Below, piece after piece: positions 1 through 8,398 of a stretch of DNA of 40,739 bases (position 1 is its first letter; the number at the start of each line of letters is the position of its first letter). Both the position numbers and the translations under genes were made by a program. A model generated the notes under the pieces. It was not told the DNA's origin. It made no database searches and saw only the letters and a list, made by a program, of their open reading frames with translations. Source of the stretch: a virus; IMG/VR virus record IMGVR_UViG_3300033144_005755, positions 1 through 40,739 of that record. One strand, given 5' to 3'.

Positions 1-114
1 TATATTGATGGTGTCCTAATCGATGCCGCTGATTACACTATCATCACCTCAGTAGAAAGCGGATCGGGGCTTGTTGCTCTAGTAGAATTTGATGTTCTCC
101 CGTCCCTTATCCTG
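1..114. repeat. Terminal overlap, left copy (circular contig)
   Basis: These 114 bases are identical to 40626-40739 and lie in the same reading frame of the hub gene. Exact identity at both contig ends is what an assembler leaves when a circular or circularly permuted genome is linearised. It is therefore probably not a biological terminal repeat. Unit length would be about 40,625 bp. Confidence 0.95.
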
Positions 115-1386
115 AGTACCGCTCTTGAGATAGTTGACCCCCTTGCCATAACTGTCGAGAACGATGGGACTCTTGACACCTTCCAGAAGACGACAACATC
201 TCTTCCTAATAGTTTCTCTCGAACATCACCAGGAACCAATACAGATAACTTTAGCTTCGCAGCTAGACCTACCGGCACGTTCTTTTTTGATGAGGTGGAG
301 TATGTATCAGAGTTCGGATGGGCTCTTGGTGGAACTACAGGAGACTATGTAAGGTTAAGCTTGCGTATAGATAGTGAAACTATAATCATTTGGTCTAGGA
401 CCAGACTATCTGGCGGAAATATATCTTCTTATGGCGACGGGACAGCATTGGTTAAATTTCTATCAGACGACACAACAGTACAGGCTCGTTTCGAAGTGAG
501 TGGTTCAGGTGGAAGTCTTGTTGGCAACACTCTGGTCGTGAACAGAACCGTAAACACAGCTTCAACCGTCACTGCAGAAAAGACAGACCCAGCGCTCCTG
601 ACCGGAAGCGAGACCGTAAGCACTGTTCTTGCTGGTGATATTACGGTTGATTGCATAGGCTACAACCTGACCAGGCCCGATGAGATCATAGAGAGCCTGC
701 TCCTGACCTACGGCAACGGCGTCCAGGCGGGCGACCTTGACGCCTCTGTCACGGGAGACCCTGGCTACTCCACGAATTACCCCCTGGGATTCGTCGTCGC
801 GCAGCAGTCCGACCTCATGACGCTTTGCCGGAAGATCGCATGGCAGACCCGCAGCCGGTTTTTCTGGGACTCCGGGACGGCCCATATTCGCCTGGTCCCA
901 GAGGCTGCAGAAGCCGCCGACGACACCGTGGGCGTGAATGACATCATCCTCGGGCAACTCTCAAGCGGATGGACGCCTCGGGCGCAAATCATAAACAAGA
1001 TCGACGCGCCCTATGGGGTCGATTATGACACCAAGGATTTCAAAGCGATTGAGTCGGATTCTGATGCTACCTCAATCTCCACCTATGGCACGCGTGACGG
1101 CTCCCCCAAGTACAATCTGGATCTGGTCCAGGATGGAACGACAGCCGCCAACGTCGTGGCGCAGGGCATCGAGTCTTTCAAAGACCCTCGGCGGGTGGCG
1201 ACCGTATCCACCAATCTGTCATTTGCCGCCGTCGAGCGGGGGGACATCCTGGCGATCACCCACCCGGACCAAGAGGATGGATGGACGGCCCGTAAATTCG
1301 AGGTGATGGAAACGCATTTCAACCCAGGATCGGCCAACGGGCCGATTGCCGACACGATCCGATTCACATGCGAGGAAACCTCCTGA
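1..1386 (+). CDS. Tail hub / tip protein, C-terminal part (continues from 39804)
   Basis: This is the C-terminal part of a protein that starts at 39804 and crosses the contig join; frame 1 is open from base 1 to the TGA at 1384. Joined across the 114-base overlap it gives about 735 residues. By position (after tape measure and a small distal-tail-type protein, before fibre genes) and by its beta-rich sequence it is a baseplate/tail-hub protein of the type that carries the receptor-binding fibre. From about base 660 the sequence is GC-rich and reads like a conserved hub domain; the stretch before it, back to about 40240, is clearly more AT-rich, suggesting an exchanged or inserted receptor-side domain. 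The stop overlaps the next start as TGATG. Function is inferred from context and general likeness, not from a diagnostic motif. Confidence 0.8.
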   Translation, partial: YIDGVLIDAADYTIITSVESGSGLVALVEFDVLPSLILSTALEIVDPLAITVENDGTLDTFQKTTTSLPNSFSRTSPGTNTDNFSFAARPTGTFFFDEVEYVSEFGWALGGTTGDYVRLSLRIDSETIIIWSRTRLSGGNISSYGDGTALVKFLSDDTTVQARFEVSGSGGSLVGNTLVVNRTVNTASTVTAEKTDPALLTGSETVSTVLAGDITVDCIGYNLTRPDEIIESLLLTYGNGVQAGDLDASVTGDPGYSTNYPLGFVVAQQSDLMTLCRKIAWQTRSRFFWDSGTAHIRLVPEAAEAADDTVGVNDIILGQLSSGWTPRAQIINKIDAPYGVDYDTKDFKAIESDSDATSISTYGTRDGSPKYNLDLVQDGTTAANVVAQGIESFKDPRRVATVSTNLSFAAVERGDILAITHPDQEDGWTARKFEVMETHFNPGSANGPIADTIRFTCEETS

Positions 1387-1760
1387 TGCCTGAAACCATC
1401 GACTTCGTGACCGGGGACGAACTGCCCATTTTCGAGGTGACGATCAAGGACCAGAACACGGCGGCAATCGGGAAGACCCTGAACTCTGCCGATCCGGACA
1501 CGTGGGCGCCCCTTGACCTGACCGGCAAGACGGTCGCGGCTCTCTGGCGGGTGGCAGGATCGACGGACACGCCCACCAGTATCACCGGATCAGTCCAAAC
1601 CCCTGCGACCGTCGGGCGGGTCAATGTCTCCATGGGTTCGGGCGGGTTCTCGGCGGCGGGACGGTACGAAATGGAGTTTCAAGTCACCACAACCGCAACA
1701 TCGAAAATACAGACCGTCCCAGAAAAACTCCTGATCGACGTTCGGGATGCGACATCATGA
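1386..1760 (+). CDS. BppU N-terminal-like baseplate protein
   Basis: 124 residues starting at the ATG that overlaps the hub stop. An upstream in-frame start at 1368 would lie inside the hub gene and is not needed. The layout resembles BppU N-terminal (Ig-like) domains of baseplate upper proteins: an early acidic segment DELPIFEVTIKD, then DLTGKTVAALWRV near residues 44-56, then a strand-rich half ending EMEFQVTTT...LLIDVRD. Such domains usually link the hub to fibres. It is short compared with full BppU proteins and lacks the coiled-coil and head parts, so it may act as a stand-alone adaptor. It sits between hub and fibre genes and is translationally coupled on both sides (TGATG before, ATGA after). 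Confidence 0.65.
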   Translation: MPETIDFVTGDELPIFEVTIKDQNTAAIGKTLNSADPDTWAPLDLTGKTVAALWRVAGSTDTPTSITGSVQTPATVGRVNVSMGSGGFSAAGRYEMEFQVTTTATSKIQTVPEKLLIDVRDATS

Positions 1761-1897
1761 ACCTATTAACGATCACGGCTGATTGGGTCAAGCTGCGCCT
1801 GACAGGCGTTCGGGTGGCATTCAGGCGGTTCTTCGGGGCCAGGCTGAACACATCTCGACTCAACACTTTCCGCCTCAATAAGCGAAGGAATTTCTGA
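1757..1897 (+). CDS. 46-residue basic small protein between tail genes
   Basis: The start ATG overlaps the previous stop (ATGA at 1757) and its stop overlaps the fibre start (ATGA region at 1895-1899), so the frame is coupled at both ends. The product is very basic (many Arg and Lys, C-terminal half LNTFRLNKRRNF) with an amphipathic N-terminal half and no transmembrane segment long enough to be convincing. I do not recognise a family. The double coupling is the main support. It could be a tail assembly factor, or merely a coupling ORF that delivers ribosomes to the long fibre gene. Confidence 0.55.
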   Translation: MNLLTITADWVKLRLTGVRVAFRRFFGARLNTSRLNTFRLNKRRNF

Positions 1898-4800
1898 TGG
1901 CCGTTAAAATATCAAATGACGCTGGCTCAACCCTCACCAACGCCATCAACGACTCCGTAACCTCAATTTTGGTGGACGATGCCAGCACCTTCCCCGACAT
2001 TTCCGGCGGACACCACTGCTACGCGACTATGGAGGGGCTGAACGGAGTGGAGGTGGTCAAATGCACCACCATCACCGGAAACACCCTGACCGTGGAGCGC
2101 TCCCAAGATGACACGCCTGCGCTGGCCTTCTCGGCAGGCGACACGATTGACTTGTTTCTAAATAATGCGTTCCTGAACGACCTCCAGGCCCAGGAGGTGA
2201 GCGGCCCGGCCACCTCGACAGACAACGCTGTTCCTCGGTTCGACGGAGTGGACGGGAACGTCATCCAGGATTCCGGCGTCACAATCGACGACTCTGACAA
2301 CCTAACCACGCCTGCCAAAGTGACTGCGGCAACCGTTCAATTGTCGGGAGGGGATGGGGATGCAGGCACATTCTCATGGAACGCTGACGAGGAGACGGCG
2401 GACCTGGTTCTTGGTGCCGCAACACTCCAATTAGGCCAAGAAATCCATGTTCATGTGCGGAACGCGTCCGGGGTAGAGATCGTGGACGGTGAAGCTGTGA
2501 TGGCGACCGGCACCATCGGAATGTCTGGCCGAATTACAGTCGCAAAATCAGTGGCGGACGGGTCGATTGATGGGCGGTTCATGCTCGGCGTTGCCACGGA
2601 AACAATTGCCAATGGGGCAGATGGTAAAATAACCCACTTCGGGAAGGTCCGTGGGGTTGACACTTCTGACTGGGATGAGGGGGACGTGCTGTGGTTTGAC
2701 GCTGCGACTCCTGGGGCGCTGACCTCTACGGAGCCTGACGCGCCCAATCTGCGCATGGCGGTCGCCTTCGTTGTCACTGATCATGCATCTTCGGGGGCGT
2801 TGATGGTCAGAGTGCCGAGCGTCAATGATTTAAACGATGACCAGCGCGTCCAGATATCCAGCATTGCCGATGGAGATTTTCTCCAGTGGGTAAACAGTAA
2901 TCTCAGATGGCAAAACACTGCCGGACCAGTTATCACAACTGCGTCGAATGTCGGCGGCGCGACAGAGGTATTCAAGCAGAAGGCCGGTAACGACCTGGAA
3001 TTCCGCACGTTCGATGTAGACTGGGCAGTCGTGGACGGGGACACCCTCACCCAGACAGCTGCCCAGCACGCAATGGAGCATTTGCCGAATGGGTTTTTGA
3101 CGGACACAACCACTCTTGTGGTAACGTCGAATGGATCGACTGTTACCGCCACGCTTGACAATCTGGATTCTCCAGGAACAAATATCGAGGCCTGGTTTTC
3201 TGACCATGCCCACGCGGTCGTCCTGTCTGCGTCTGCGCCCCTAACCCCAGGCTCGGACACATCCCCAACCCTCAATTATATTTACATCCTCGCGAGCAAT
3301 GACACCCTGACCGTATCGGATGTGGGTTGGCCAGGGGAGGAGCACGCCAAACTCGGGACTGTGCTTTGCCAGTCGGCGGCTACGGTCCAGTCCGAAGGGG
3401 CGTACAAGGTGCACAAGTGGAGCGACCAGCCTACCGGCGCCCTGGATTGCGGCCACCTCGTGCACGTCAACGAATGGATCAGAAACCAGCCTGCGACCTG
3501 GAAGGATGGCGTCGCGGTTACTGTGACTGGATCAGGGACTGCGACCATGACGGTCGCTACTGCCTCCGGGAACGTCTACCAGCTTCATGAGCACGCTTTC
3601 CCAGCCTTCGGAGGTCCATCGGATTTCTTCGTGGTGAATGATTCAGGAACGGCCTTCATCAAGCGGGCCGCGCTTTCCGCCATCACTGCGGACTCCACCG
3701 GGGCGTCGATCACAAACAGGACCATAGGCTGCGTCCTCTGGGGATGTGTCTCCGAGGATTCTGGGGATTGCAAGCTGTTTATTAATTTACCAGGCGGGTC
3801 TTACGGCAACGCCAAACCCGAAGATGTGCGGGAAGATGCCAACCGATACACCGACTTCTCTATCCCTGATGACTTCAAGGGTACAGGGTTCCTTATTCGT
3901 CGCCTGGTCTTTGGCCTCACTGGCGGGAATTACACCCTTTTTGATGACACCAGCGACGACCTGCGAGGATTCTCCCCCAACACGGCCCCAGGTGGATCGG
4001 CGGGAACATCTGTTGAGTTCACAGACAACACTTTCCGAATCCAAGATGATGGTGACAATACCAAAGAAATAGCCTTCCAGGCCAGCGGTATCACCACAGG
4101 CAACACCCGCACGATCACCATGGGCGACGCAGATGTCACCCTTGCGACCGCGACGGACGCCATAGAAGGCCTATCAGAGAAATCCACAGATGCGGAAGCA
4201 GTCGCAGGATCGGCGGACAGAGTAATCACCCCTGCGAACCTGATCGCAAAGATGGCGGCGCCTGGGCCGATTGGCTCGGGGACACGATCATCCGCAGCCG
4301 TAACAACCATTGTCGCAGCGGGAACAACTGCCATTACCGGATTATCCACATTCACGGCGTCGGGGGCTTGGGCGGCAGTGTTTGGGACAGACACTGCGTC
4401 ACAGGTGAGGCTTTCAGACACTACGATTGCAGCATATTCAGACAATGCGTCAACCCCTGCTGACCTGACTGTCGGAATCGGCGGGGTGAATGTAATTATT
4501 TCCCAGGTTGATATCAATTCTGGGGCTATCGACGGGGTTGCAATCGGGGCTAGCTCCCCAGCAACAGAGGCCACGGTAGACAACTTGAAGATCGACGGGA
4601 ACACGATCTCTGCGATCTCAGGCGCGATAAACATCACCCCTGAGGCAGGTTCTGCCATTGTTCTGGACGGTGCAATAAGCGTTGACGGTGACGTTGTGAC
4701 CGGGGCGGGGTCTATCACCTCGACGTCATTTGTGGGGGCTTTGACTGGAAACGCATCGACGGCCACCAGCGCCACTACATCCGCCAGCGCCACCACGGTA

Positions 4801-5460
4801 TCCGGGGCGACCCAGGCAGCAATCACCAGCGCGGCCAATCTTGCCACGGTTGGTGCTCTGAACGCTGGGTCCATCACGTCAGGATTCGGAAATATCAATA
4901 TTGGCGCGTCAAGCATTGACACTACGGGCGCGGTTTCTGTAGGGACCTTTACGTCAACAGGAGTTGACGACAACGCCTCGGCAGAATCAATAAACATTGA
5001 CTCAAACGGGGCAGTAACAATGCCCCTCACGCCAGCATTCTTCGCATACAATAGCGCCTCAGATACCACCGCCACCGGGGACGGAACAGTCGTTACAGTT
5101 GAGCTTGATACTGAGGTTTTTGACCAAGGAGGCGACTTCACGGCGAACACTTTAACCGCACCCGTTACTGGATGTTATCCATTAAATGCCCTAGCAACAG
5201 TTGAGAGTATCGGGGCTGGGCACACCAGCATGGAGCTTAATATCGTAACCAGCAACAGGTCATCTAGGCGATGGATCAACCCCTTCGCTGTTGCTGGGGC
5301 TGGGAACGTGCTGGGGCTCGACATGAGCGTTGTTGCTGACATGGACGCCAACGATACGGCTACTGTGACAGTAACAGTAACCGGTGACACAAAAACTGTC
5401 GGCATTACTGGCTCAGGCGCGGCAATGTTTACATTCTTCTCTGGTTTCTTGGCCTGTTAA
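1897..5460 (+). CDS. Long tail fibre with C1q-like C-terminal knob
   Basis: 1187 residues. The first 90 residues carry an attachment-type motif (DSVTSILVDDASTFP, then ITGNTLTVERSQ, then FLNNAFLNDL) that is similar in style to a motif in the hub near 40390-40500. The middle is long, Ala/Thr/Gly-rich and repetitive, as expected of a trimeric fibre shaft; around residues 760-785 there is the phage motif STDAEAVAGSADRVITPANL. The last 140 residues (from about FFAYNSAS) resemble a C1q/TNF-like jelly-roll tip: EVFDQGGDF, then LTAPVTGCYPL, then MDANDTATVTV, ending FFSGFLAC. The gene therefore most likely encodes the receptor-binding fibre. It follows the small coupled gene and is followed by a fibre-associated small gene at 5477. 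Base composition drifts more AT-rich toward the 3' end. Confidence 0.85.
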   Translation: MAVKISNDAGSTLTNAINDSVTSILVDDASTFPDISGGHHCYATMEGLNGVEVVKCTTITGNTLTVERSQDDTPALAFSAGDTIDLFLNNAFLNDLQAQEVSGPATSTDNAVPRFDGVDGNVIQDSGVTIDDSDNLTTPAKVTAATVQLSGGDGDAGTFSWNADEETADLVLGAATLQLGQEIHVHVRNASGVEIVDGEAVMATGTIGMSGRITVAKSVADGSIDGRFMLGVATETIANGADGKITHFGKVRGVDTSDWDEGDVLWFDAATPGALTSTEPDAPNLRMAVAFVVTDHASSGALMVRVPSVNDLNDDQRVQISSIADGDFLQWVNSNLRWQNTAGPVITTASNVGGATEVFKQKAGNDLEFRTFDVDWAVVDGDTLTQTAAQHAMEHLPNGFLTDTTTLVVTSNGSTVTATLDNLDSPGTNIEAWFSDHAHAVVLSASAPLTPGSDTSPTLNYIYILASNDTLTVSDVGWPGEEHAKLGTVLCQSAATVQSEGAYKVHKWSDQPTGALDCGHLVHVNEWIRNQPATWKDGVAVTVTGSGTATMTVATASGNVYQLHEHAFPAFGGPSDFFVVNDSGTAFIKRAALSAITADSTGASITNRTIGCVLWGCVSEDSGDCKLFINLPGGSYGNAKPEDVREDANRYTDFSIPDDFKGTGFLIRRLVFGLTGGNYTLFDDTSDDLRGFSPNTAPGGSAGTSVEFTDNTFRIQDDGDNTKEIAFQASGITTGNTRTITMGDADVTLATATDAIEGLSEKSTDAEAVAGSADRVITPANLIAKMAAPGPIGSGTRSSAAVTTIVAAGTTAITGLSTFTASGAWAAVFGTDTASQVRLSDTTIAAYSDNASTPADLTVGIGGVNVIISQVDINSGAIDGVAIGASSPATEATVDNLKIDGNTISAISGAINITPEAGSAIVLDGAISVDGDVVTGAGSITSTSFVGALTGNASTATSATTSASATTVSGATQAAITSAANLATVGALNAGSITSGFGNINIGASSIDTTGAVSVGTFTSTGVDDNASAESINIDSNGAVTMPLTPAFFAYNSASDTTATGDGTVVTVELDTEVFDQGGDFTANTLTAPVTGCYPLNALATVESIGAGHTSMELNIVTSNRSSRRWINPFAVAGAGNVLGLDMSVVADMDANDTATVTVTVTGDTKTVGITGSGAAMFTFFSGFLAC

Positions 5461-5476
5461 TAAAGGACTTAAAAAA

Positions 5477-5764
5477 ATGTCACGGACAGTTATTGTAGAG
5501 ATTTCAGATATCGACCAGCTTACACTTGAAAACGACCTGCTTGACCTGGATGATTGGGTTCAGAAAGCAGTTACCGGGAAGATCCAGAACTGCAAAAAAC
5601 GTTTTATTCGCGACTGGCAGCCACGGCTCTTCAATGACCCTAACGTTACAGAGATTCCAGCGACCCCTGAGGCGTTCATTCTGTCGGTCGTTGCGCGGGA
5701 TGACTACCAGAACAGGGTCGCCCGTGACGCAGCGGAGGCGGTCGCCAGGGAAGGGGTACAATGA
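5477..5764 (+). CDS. Small conserved phage protein downstream of fibre
   Basis: 95 residues. The ATG at 5477 follows AAAGGACTTAAAAAA, which contains the ribosome binding site; the in-frame upstream start inside the fibre gene is unlikely. The sequence is mixed helical, with LENDLLDLDDWVQKAVTGK near the N-terminus and an alanine-rich end (VARDAAEAVAREG). Small proteins with this N-terminal pattern are common next to tail fibre or lysis genes in siphophages and have no known function. It overlaps the endolysin start (ATGA at 5761). A role in fibre assembly or as a tail accessory protein is only a guess from position. Confidence 0.75.
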   Translation: MSRTVIVEISDIDQLTLENDLLDLDDWVQKAVTGKIQNCKKRFIRDWQPRLFNDPNVTEIPATPEAFILSVVARDDYQNRVARDAAEAVAREGVQ

Positions 5765-6150
5765 CAACCACAAACTACACGAAAAACTTCACAAACAAGG
5801 AGCTTCGCTGCCGTTGCGGATGTGGCTCCCGTGAGATGCCCCAGCGAGGCACGCAGGAGCGGCTCCAGCTCGTCAGAACTCGTTTTGGTAGGCCCGTATA
5901 CCTGACAAGCGCAAAGCGATGCAAGCGCCACCCTGTTGAGTCGAAAAAGGGAACCCCTGGAACCCATTATGAAGGCTTTGCCCTTGACCTAAAGGCTCAG
6001 GGCGCCCACGCCTTGGAGTTGATGGTTATCGCCATAGAGGAGGGCTTTCACGGGGTCGGCGTGAGCCAGAAAGGAAGCGGGAGATTCATTCACCTTGACG
6101 ACGCCCCTGACGCCCCTGGGCGCCCACGGCCTTGGATATGGAGCTATTGA
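5761..6150 (+). CDS. Peptidase M15-type endolysin
   Basis: 129 residues with the zinc-peptidase pattern of the M15 (D-Ala-D-Ala / L-Ala-D-Glu carboxypeptidase) family: YLTSAKRCKRHP (residues 47-58), then H69-YEGFAL-D76 and F-I-H111-L-D. His69, Asp76 and His111 are the likely zinc ligands. The length is typical of single-domain M15_3 lysins; there is no separate wall-binding domain and no signal peptide, so export probably depends on a holin. It would cut the peptide stems of peptidoglycan at lysis. It sits with two membrane-protein genes in a lysis cassette at the end of the late operon, with ATGA overlaps at both ends. Confidence 0.85.
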   Translation: MTTTNYTKNFTNKELRCRCGCGSREMPQRGTQERLQLVRTRFGRPVYLTSAKRCKRHPVESKKGTPGTHYEGFALDLKAQGAHALELMVIAIEEGFHGVGVSQKGSGRFIHLDDAPDAPGRPRPWIWSY

Positions 6151-6416
6151 TGGGAGATGACAAAGAGAGGGAAGAGCAGGTCGCCTTGATTGTTGAGGTT
6201 GTGCGCAGGGTGCTGGACAAATCAAGGTTCGTGGACGCGGAAACCCACAGGGTTCACCATACGTTTGTGGATGAAGAGATCGAACGCAGGCACCGAAAGA
6301 GGGAGTTATGGGACAAGGTGGCCCAGCAAGTCATGGGGGCGGCGATAATCGGCGCTGGGCTCATCATGTTGACTGCATTGGGGCAGTGGGGTCTGGCGAA
6401 ATTTGGGGTAGGATGA
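6150..6416 (+). CDS. Single-pass membrane protein of the lysis cassette
   Basis: 88 residues from the ATG that overlaps the endolysin stop; a TTG at 6132 in the same frame is less likely because it lies inside the endolysin. The N-terminal 60 residues are charged and helical (ERRHRKRELWDKV). They are followed by one hydrophobic segment, about VMGAAIIGAGLIMLTALGQW, and a short tail. One C-terminal transmembrane segment and the place next to the endolysin suggest a holin-like or regulatory lysis protein. The family is not recognised with certainty. Confidence 0.75.
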   Translation: MGDDKEREEQVALIVEVVRRVLDKSRFVDAETHRVHHTFVDEEIERRHRKRELWDKVAQQVMGAAIIGAGLIMLTALGQWGLAKFGVG

Positions 6417-6444
6417 TAAAATTCAACCGGATAAGGGAAAAACC

Positions 6445-6612
6445 ATGAAAGACCTACTCGAATTCATCGTCAACCACGGCCCGATTGTCGTTGCCATCGC
6501 CTCCCTCATCGCCGCAGCCACCCCAACGCCCAGGGATGACGGGTGGATCAGGACCCTTTACAAGATCCTGGACCTCCTGGCTGTGAACGTTGGGAAGGCC
6601 AAGCAGACCTAA
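6445..6612 (+). CDS. 55-residue holin-like membrane protein
   Basis: This small gene starts at the ATG at 6445 after GATAAGGGAAAAACC. The product begins MKDLLEFIVNHG and has one hydrophobic segment (PIVVAIASLIAAATP) followed by a Trp-containing amphipathic helix ending NVGKAKQT. Very small proteins with the pattern TPTP-charged-W and NVGKAK at the end recur in phage lysis cassettes. I therefore call it holin-like; pore formation is inferred. It is the last gene of the rightward late operon and its 3' end converges with, and overlaps, the tail of a leftward gene (6548-6877). Confidence 0.7.
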   Translation: MKDLLEFIVNHGPIVVAIASLIAAATPTPRDDGWIRTLYKILDLLAVNVGKAKQT

Positions 6613-6877
6613 AGCCGCCATTGTGGTTGATGGGGCAGGGCTGGGGATCGTCGCGTCCGACGCACTCCTGACCCGCCTCCCTTCTAGGTCCTTGGCGGCA
6701 ACCCTGAAACTCCCGCCCCACAGGTGCAGTCACCGCGAAGAACTGGCCGTGCTGGGGGCATGTGTATCCATTGGCCTGCTCTCCCAATGTCAGGCCAGAG
6801 CAAGTGCAAACCTGCAAGGAGCAACCCCCGAATGTCTCCCAGTGACTCTTTGATGCTCCGCATTTACACCTCTCCAT
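6548..6877 (-). CDS. Cysteine-rich small protein, last gene of leftward block A
   Basis: 109 residues; the start follows a GAGGGTGAG ribosome binding site that overlaps the stop of the upstream gene. The N-terminal half has paired Cys/His (CKCG near residue 4, CTCSG near 24, CPQHG near 40), like a small zinc ribbon. The C-terminal half is low-complexity, rich in Gly, Pro and Arg, and overlaps the rightward holin-like gene by 65 bases. The true protein may be important only in its first 50 residues. No function assigned. Confidence 0.5.
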   Translation of the reverse strand: MERCKCGASKSHWETFGGCSLQVCTCSGLTLGEQANGYTCPQHGQFFAVTAPVGREFQGCRQGPRREAGQECVGRDDPQPCPINHNGGFRSAWPSQRSQPGGPGSCKGS

Positions 6878-6880
6878 GAC

Positions 6881-7468
6881 TCACCCTCTTTCTTCTCCCA
6901 TAGGGGACGGGGCCCCCAGGGCGGCATCGACCGACTTCCGGACATCCTTCAAGGCCGATTCGTAGGCCGTTTCGTTGTCAAACCGAGCCCTGAGCCGGTC
7001 TCTCAGTTCGGTGATTTTTTTGGTCCGCCCGGAAAGCGCGACCTCAAGCTCCCTGATCCGCTTCACGATAATTTCCTGGCCCCGGTCGGCGATTAACCCG
7101 GCCATCGTCGCCCGTAGCTTGGCGTTTTCGGCATGCTGCTCAAGGATGGTATCCTGTTGATCTTTAAGGCCGCTTTCGATTGTCCCCACATAACCACTCA
7201 GCCCGTCCCGCGCCCACAACTTCATCCTGTCGCCCTCATCGACGGACATTGTGGCGATACCTCGCAGGGTGTCTGCATGGCCTTTCCGCTGTAGTTTTTG
7301 ATGGTCACGCTCCTCCCGCAGTCGCCCGACCTCGGCATGAAGATCATCAAGATTAACGAGTTTCAGGTCTCCATCGCAGGGCCAGCAAATAAAACTGGAA
7401 CTCTCGGCCTCATACCGAGACCGCACGTCCTCGCAAATTACACACTCGTAGAAAATCCGTCTGGTCAT
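6881..7468 (-). CDS. Zinc-ribbon plus coiled-coil protein
   Basis: 195 residues. The first 40 carry two Cys pairs (CVIC near residue 9 and CWPC near 28), a likely zinc-binding knuckle. The rest is a long heptad-rich helix with many Glu, Arg and Leu (about residues 45-170), predicted coiled coil, and the C-terminus is short and basic/acidic mixed. It starts at an ATGA overlap with the annealase stop (7465-7468), so it is in the recombination operon. Such proteins are frequent in phage early regions and have no established role. It could be a scaffold or DNA-associated factor. Confidence 0.75.
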   Translation of the reverse strand: MTRRIFYECVICEDVRSRYEAESSSFICWPCDGDLKLVNLDDLHAEVGRLREERDHQKLQRKGHADTLRGIATMSVDEGDRMKLWARDGLSGYVGTIESGLKDQQDTILEQHAENAKLRATMAGLIADRGQEIIVKRIRELEVALSGRTKKITELRDRLRARFDNETAYESALKDVRKSVDAALGAPSPMGEERG

Positions 7469-8388
7469 GGCCCATCCTCCATCTGTTCAATATTTTTGAT
7501 CATATCCGCAGAAATCAGTGGGCCGCCGTCCAGCTCAACCCCGCCCCTCTCCTCGGTGGTCACGATCCCATCATAAAAACCTCCATCGGTCAGATGTACT
7601 TTCACCTTCATGCCCGGGGCGATGTGCGGCCAGAGTGATACGTGTTCCTCCGAGGGCGGTGGCGTGGGCTTTTTGGCACCCTTCTTTTTGGCAGGCTGCC
7701 TCTCTGCGTCCAGGGCGGCTCTGATGGCGACGGATGTGCTGGCGCCCTGGGCCTGATCATAGACGCCAGGGGAGACCTCAACAAGATCCATGTCAGCAAC
7801 CTCCTCCCTGATCCCGATCCCCTTCAGCACGTCAGGGAAAACGTCCCGCAGCGCGAACGAGCGCGCCCGCATCTGCATCATCCGTTTCGGGTACTTGGAC
7901 CACACCGGGCCACCGGCAAGCCCGGCTGTTTTGGCGTCGGCCATGCTGAACTCGCGGGAAACCACATCATCCCCCTTGCGCTTAATCTTGCAGACGGCTT
8001 TCGCGGCCTGCCCTTCTCCGACGATAGATTCCTGGATCTTATCCAACAACCCAGATGCCCTTACAAGCCCTAGGGCGGCATCCCCCCAAACCGAAGGGCG
8101 CCCGTTGATCGGGGCTATATTCTGGACTGACTGCATGGGGGATAGCCCTATCTCCAGGCCCATTTGAAGCACCACGAACACCTGCTCCTGGGTCTTGATG
8201 TCTTTCGGGGTCATCCCTGACCGCGCCATCACTCCTGAGAGCGCCCAGAGCTGGTCAAATGTTTGTGGGATTAATCCACCCCTGACCGGACCTCCGGTCT
8301 GAAATGCCTGCATAACCCCCCGCTTTTCATCTTTACTCTCTGCAGCGCCTATGAATGTGGTCTGGTCCTGGTTCTGGTTATGCTGCAT
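7465..8388 (-). CDS. recT: RecT-family single-strand annealing protein
   Basis: 307 residues from the ATG at 8388, chosen because it follows GAGGAGAGAGAG; a longer in-frame start upstream lies inside the exonuclease gene. RecT hallmarks are visible: TQEQVFVVLQMGLEIGLSPM (about residues 75-95), then a segment with NGRPSVWGDAALGLVRASG (about 100-120), then WSKYPKRMMQMRARSFALRD (about 165-185), which in RecT and Bet-like proteins belongs to the DNA-binding/oligomer core. The C-terminal 90 residues are Lys/Pro-rich and more variable. It would anneal complementary single strands produced by the exonuclease encoded just upstream (8399-9190), as in RecE/RecT, for recombination-dependent replication and repair. 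Confidence 0.88.
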   Translation of the reverse strand: MQHNQNQDQTTFIGAAESKDEKRGVMQAFQTGGPVRGGLIPQTFDQLWALSGVMARSGMTPKDIKTQEQVFVVLQMGLEIGLSPMQSVQNIAPINGRPSVWGDAALGLVRASGLLDKIQESIVGEGQAAKAVCKIKRKGDDVVSREFSMADAKTAGLAGGPVWSKYPKRMMQMRARSFALRDVFPDVLKGIGIREEVADMDLVEVSPGVYDQAQGASTSVAIRAALDAERQPAKKKGAKKPTPPPSEEHVSLWPHIAPGMKVKVHLTDGGFYDGIVTTEERGGVELDGGPLISADMIKNIEQMEDGP

Positions 8389-8398
8389 CTCTCTCTCC

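Noticed and set aside
1-114. Biological direct terminal repeat
   Set aside because: The repeat cuts a gene in mid-frame and rejoins it exactly, as expected of an assembly overlap of a circular genome; true termini would have to be mapped from reads.
3930-5150. 406-codon open frame antisense to the long fibre
   Set aside because: It mirrors the Ala/Thr/Gly-rich fibre codons; the product is a Val/Ala/Pro-rich shadow with no motif or start signal.
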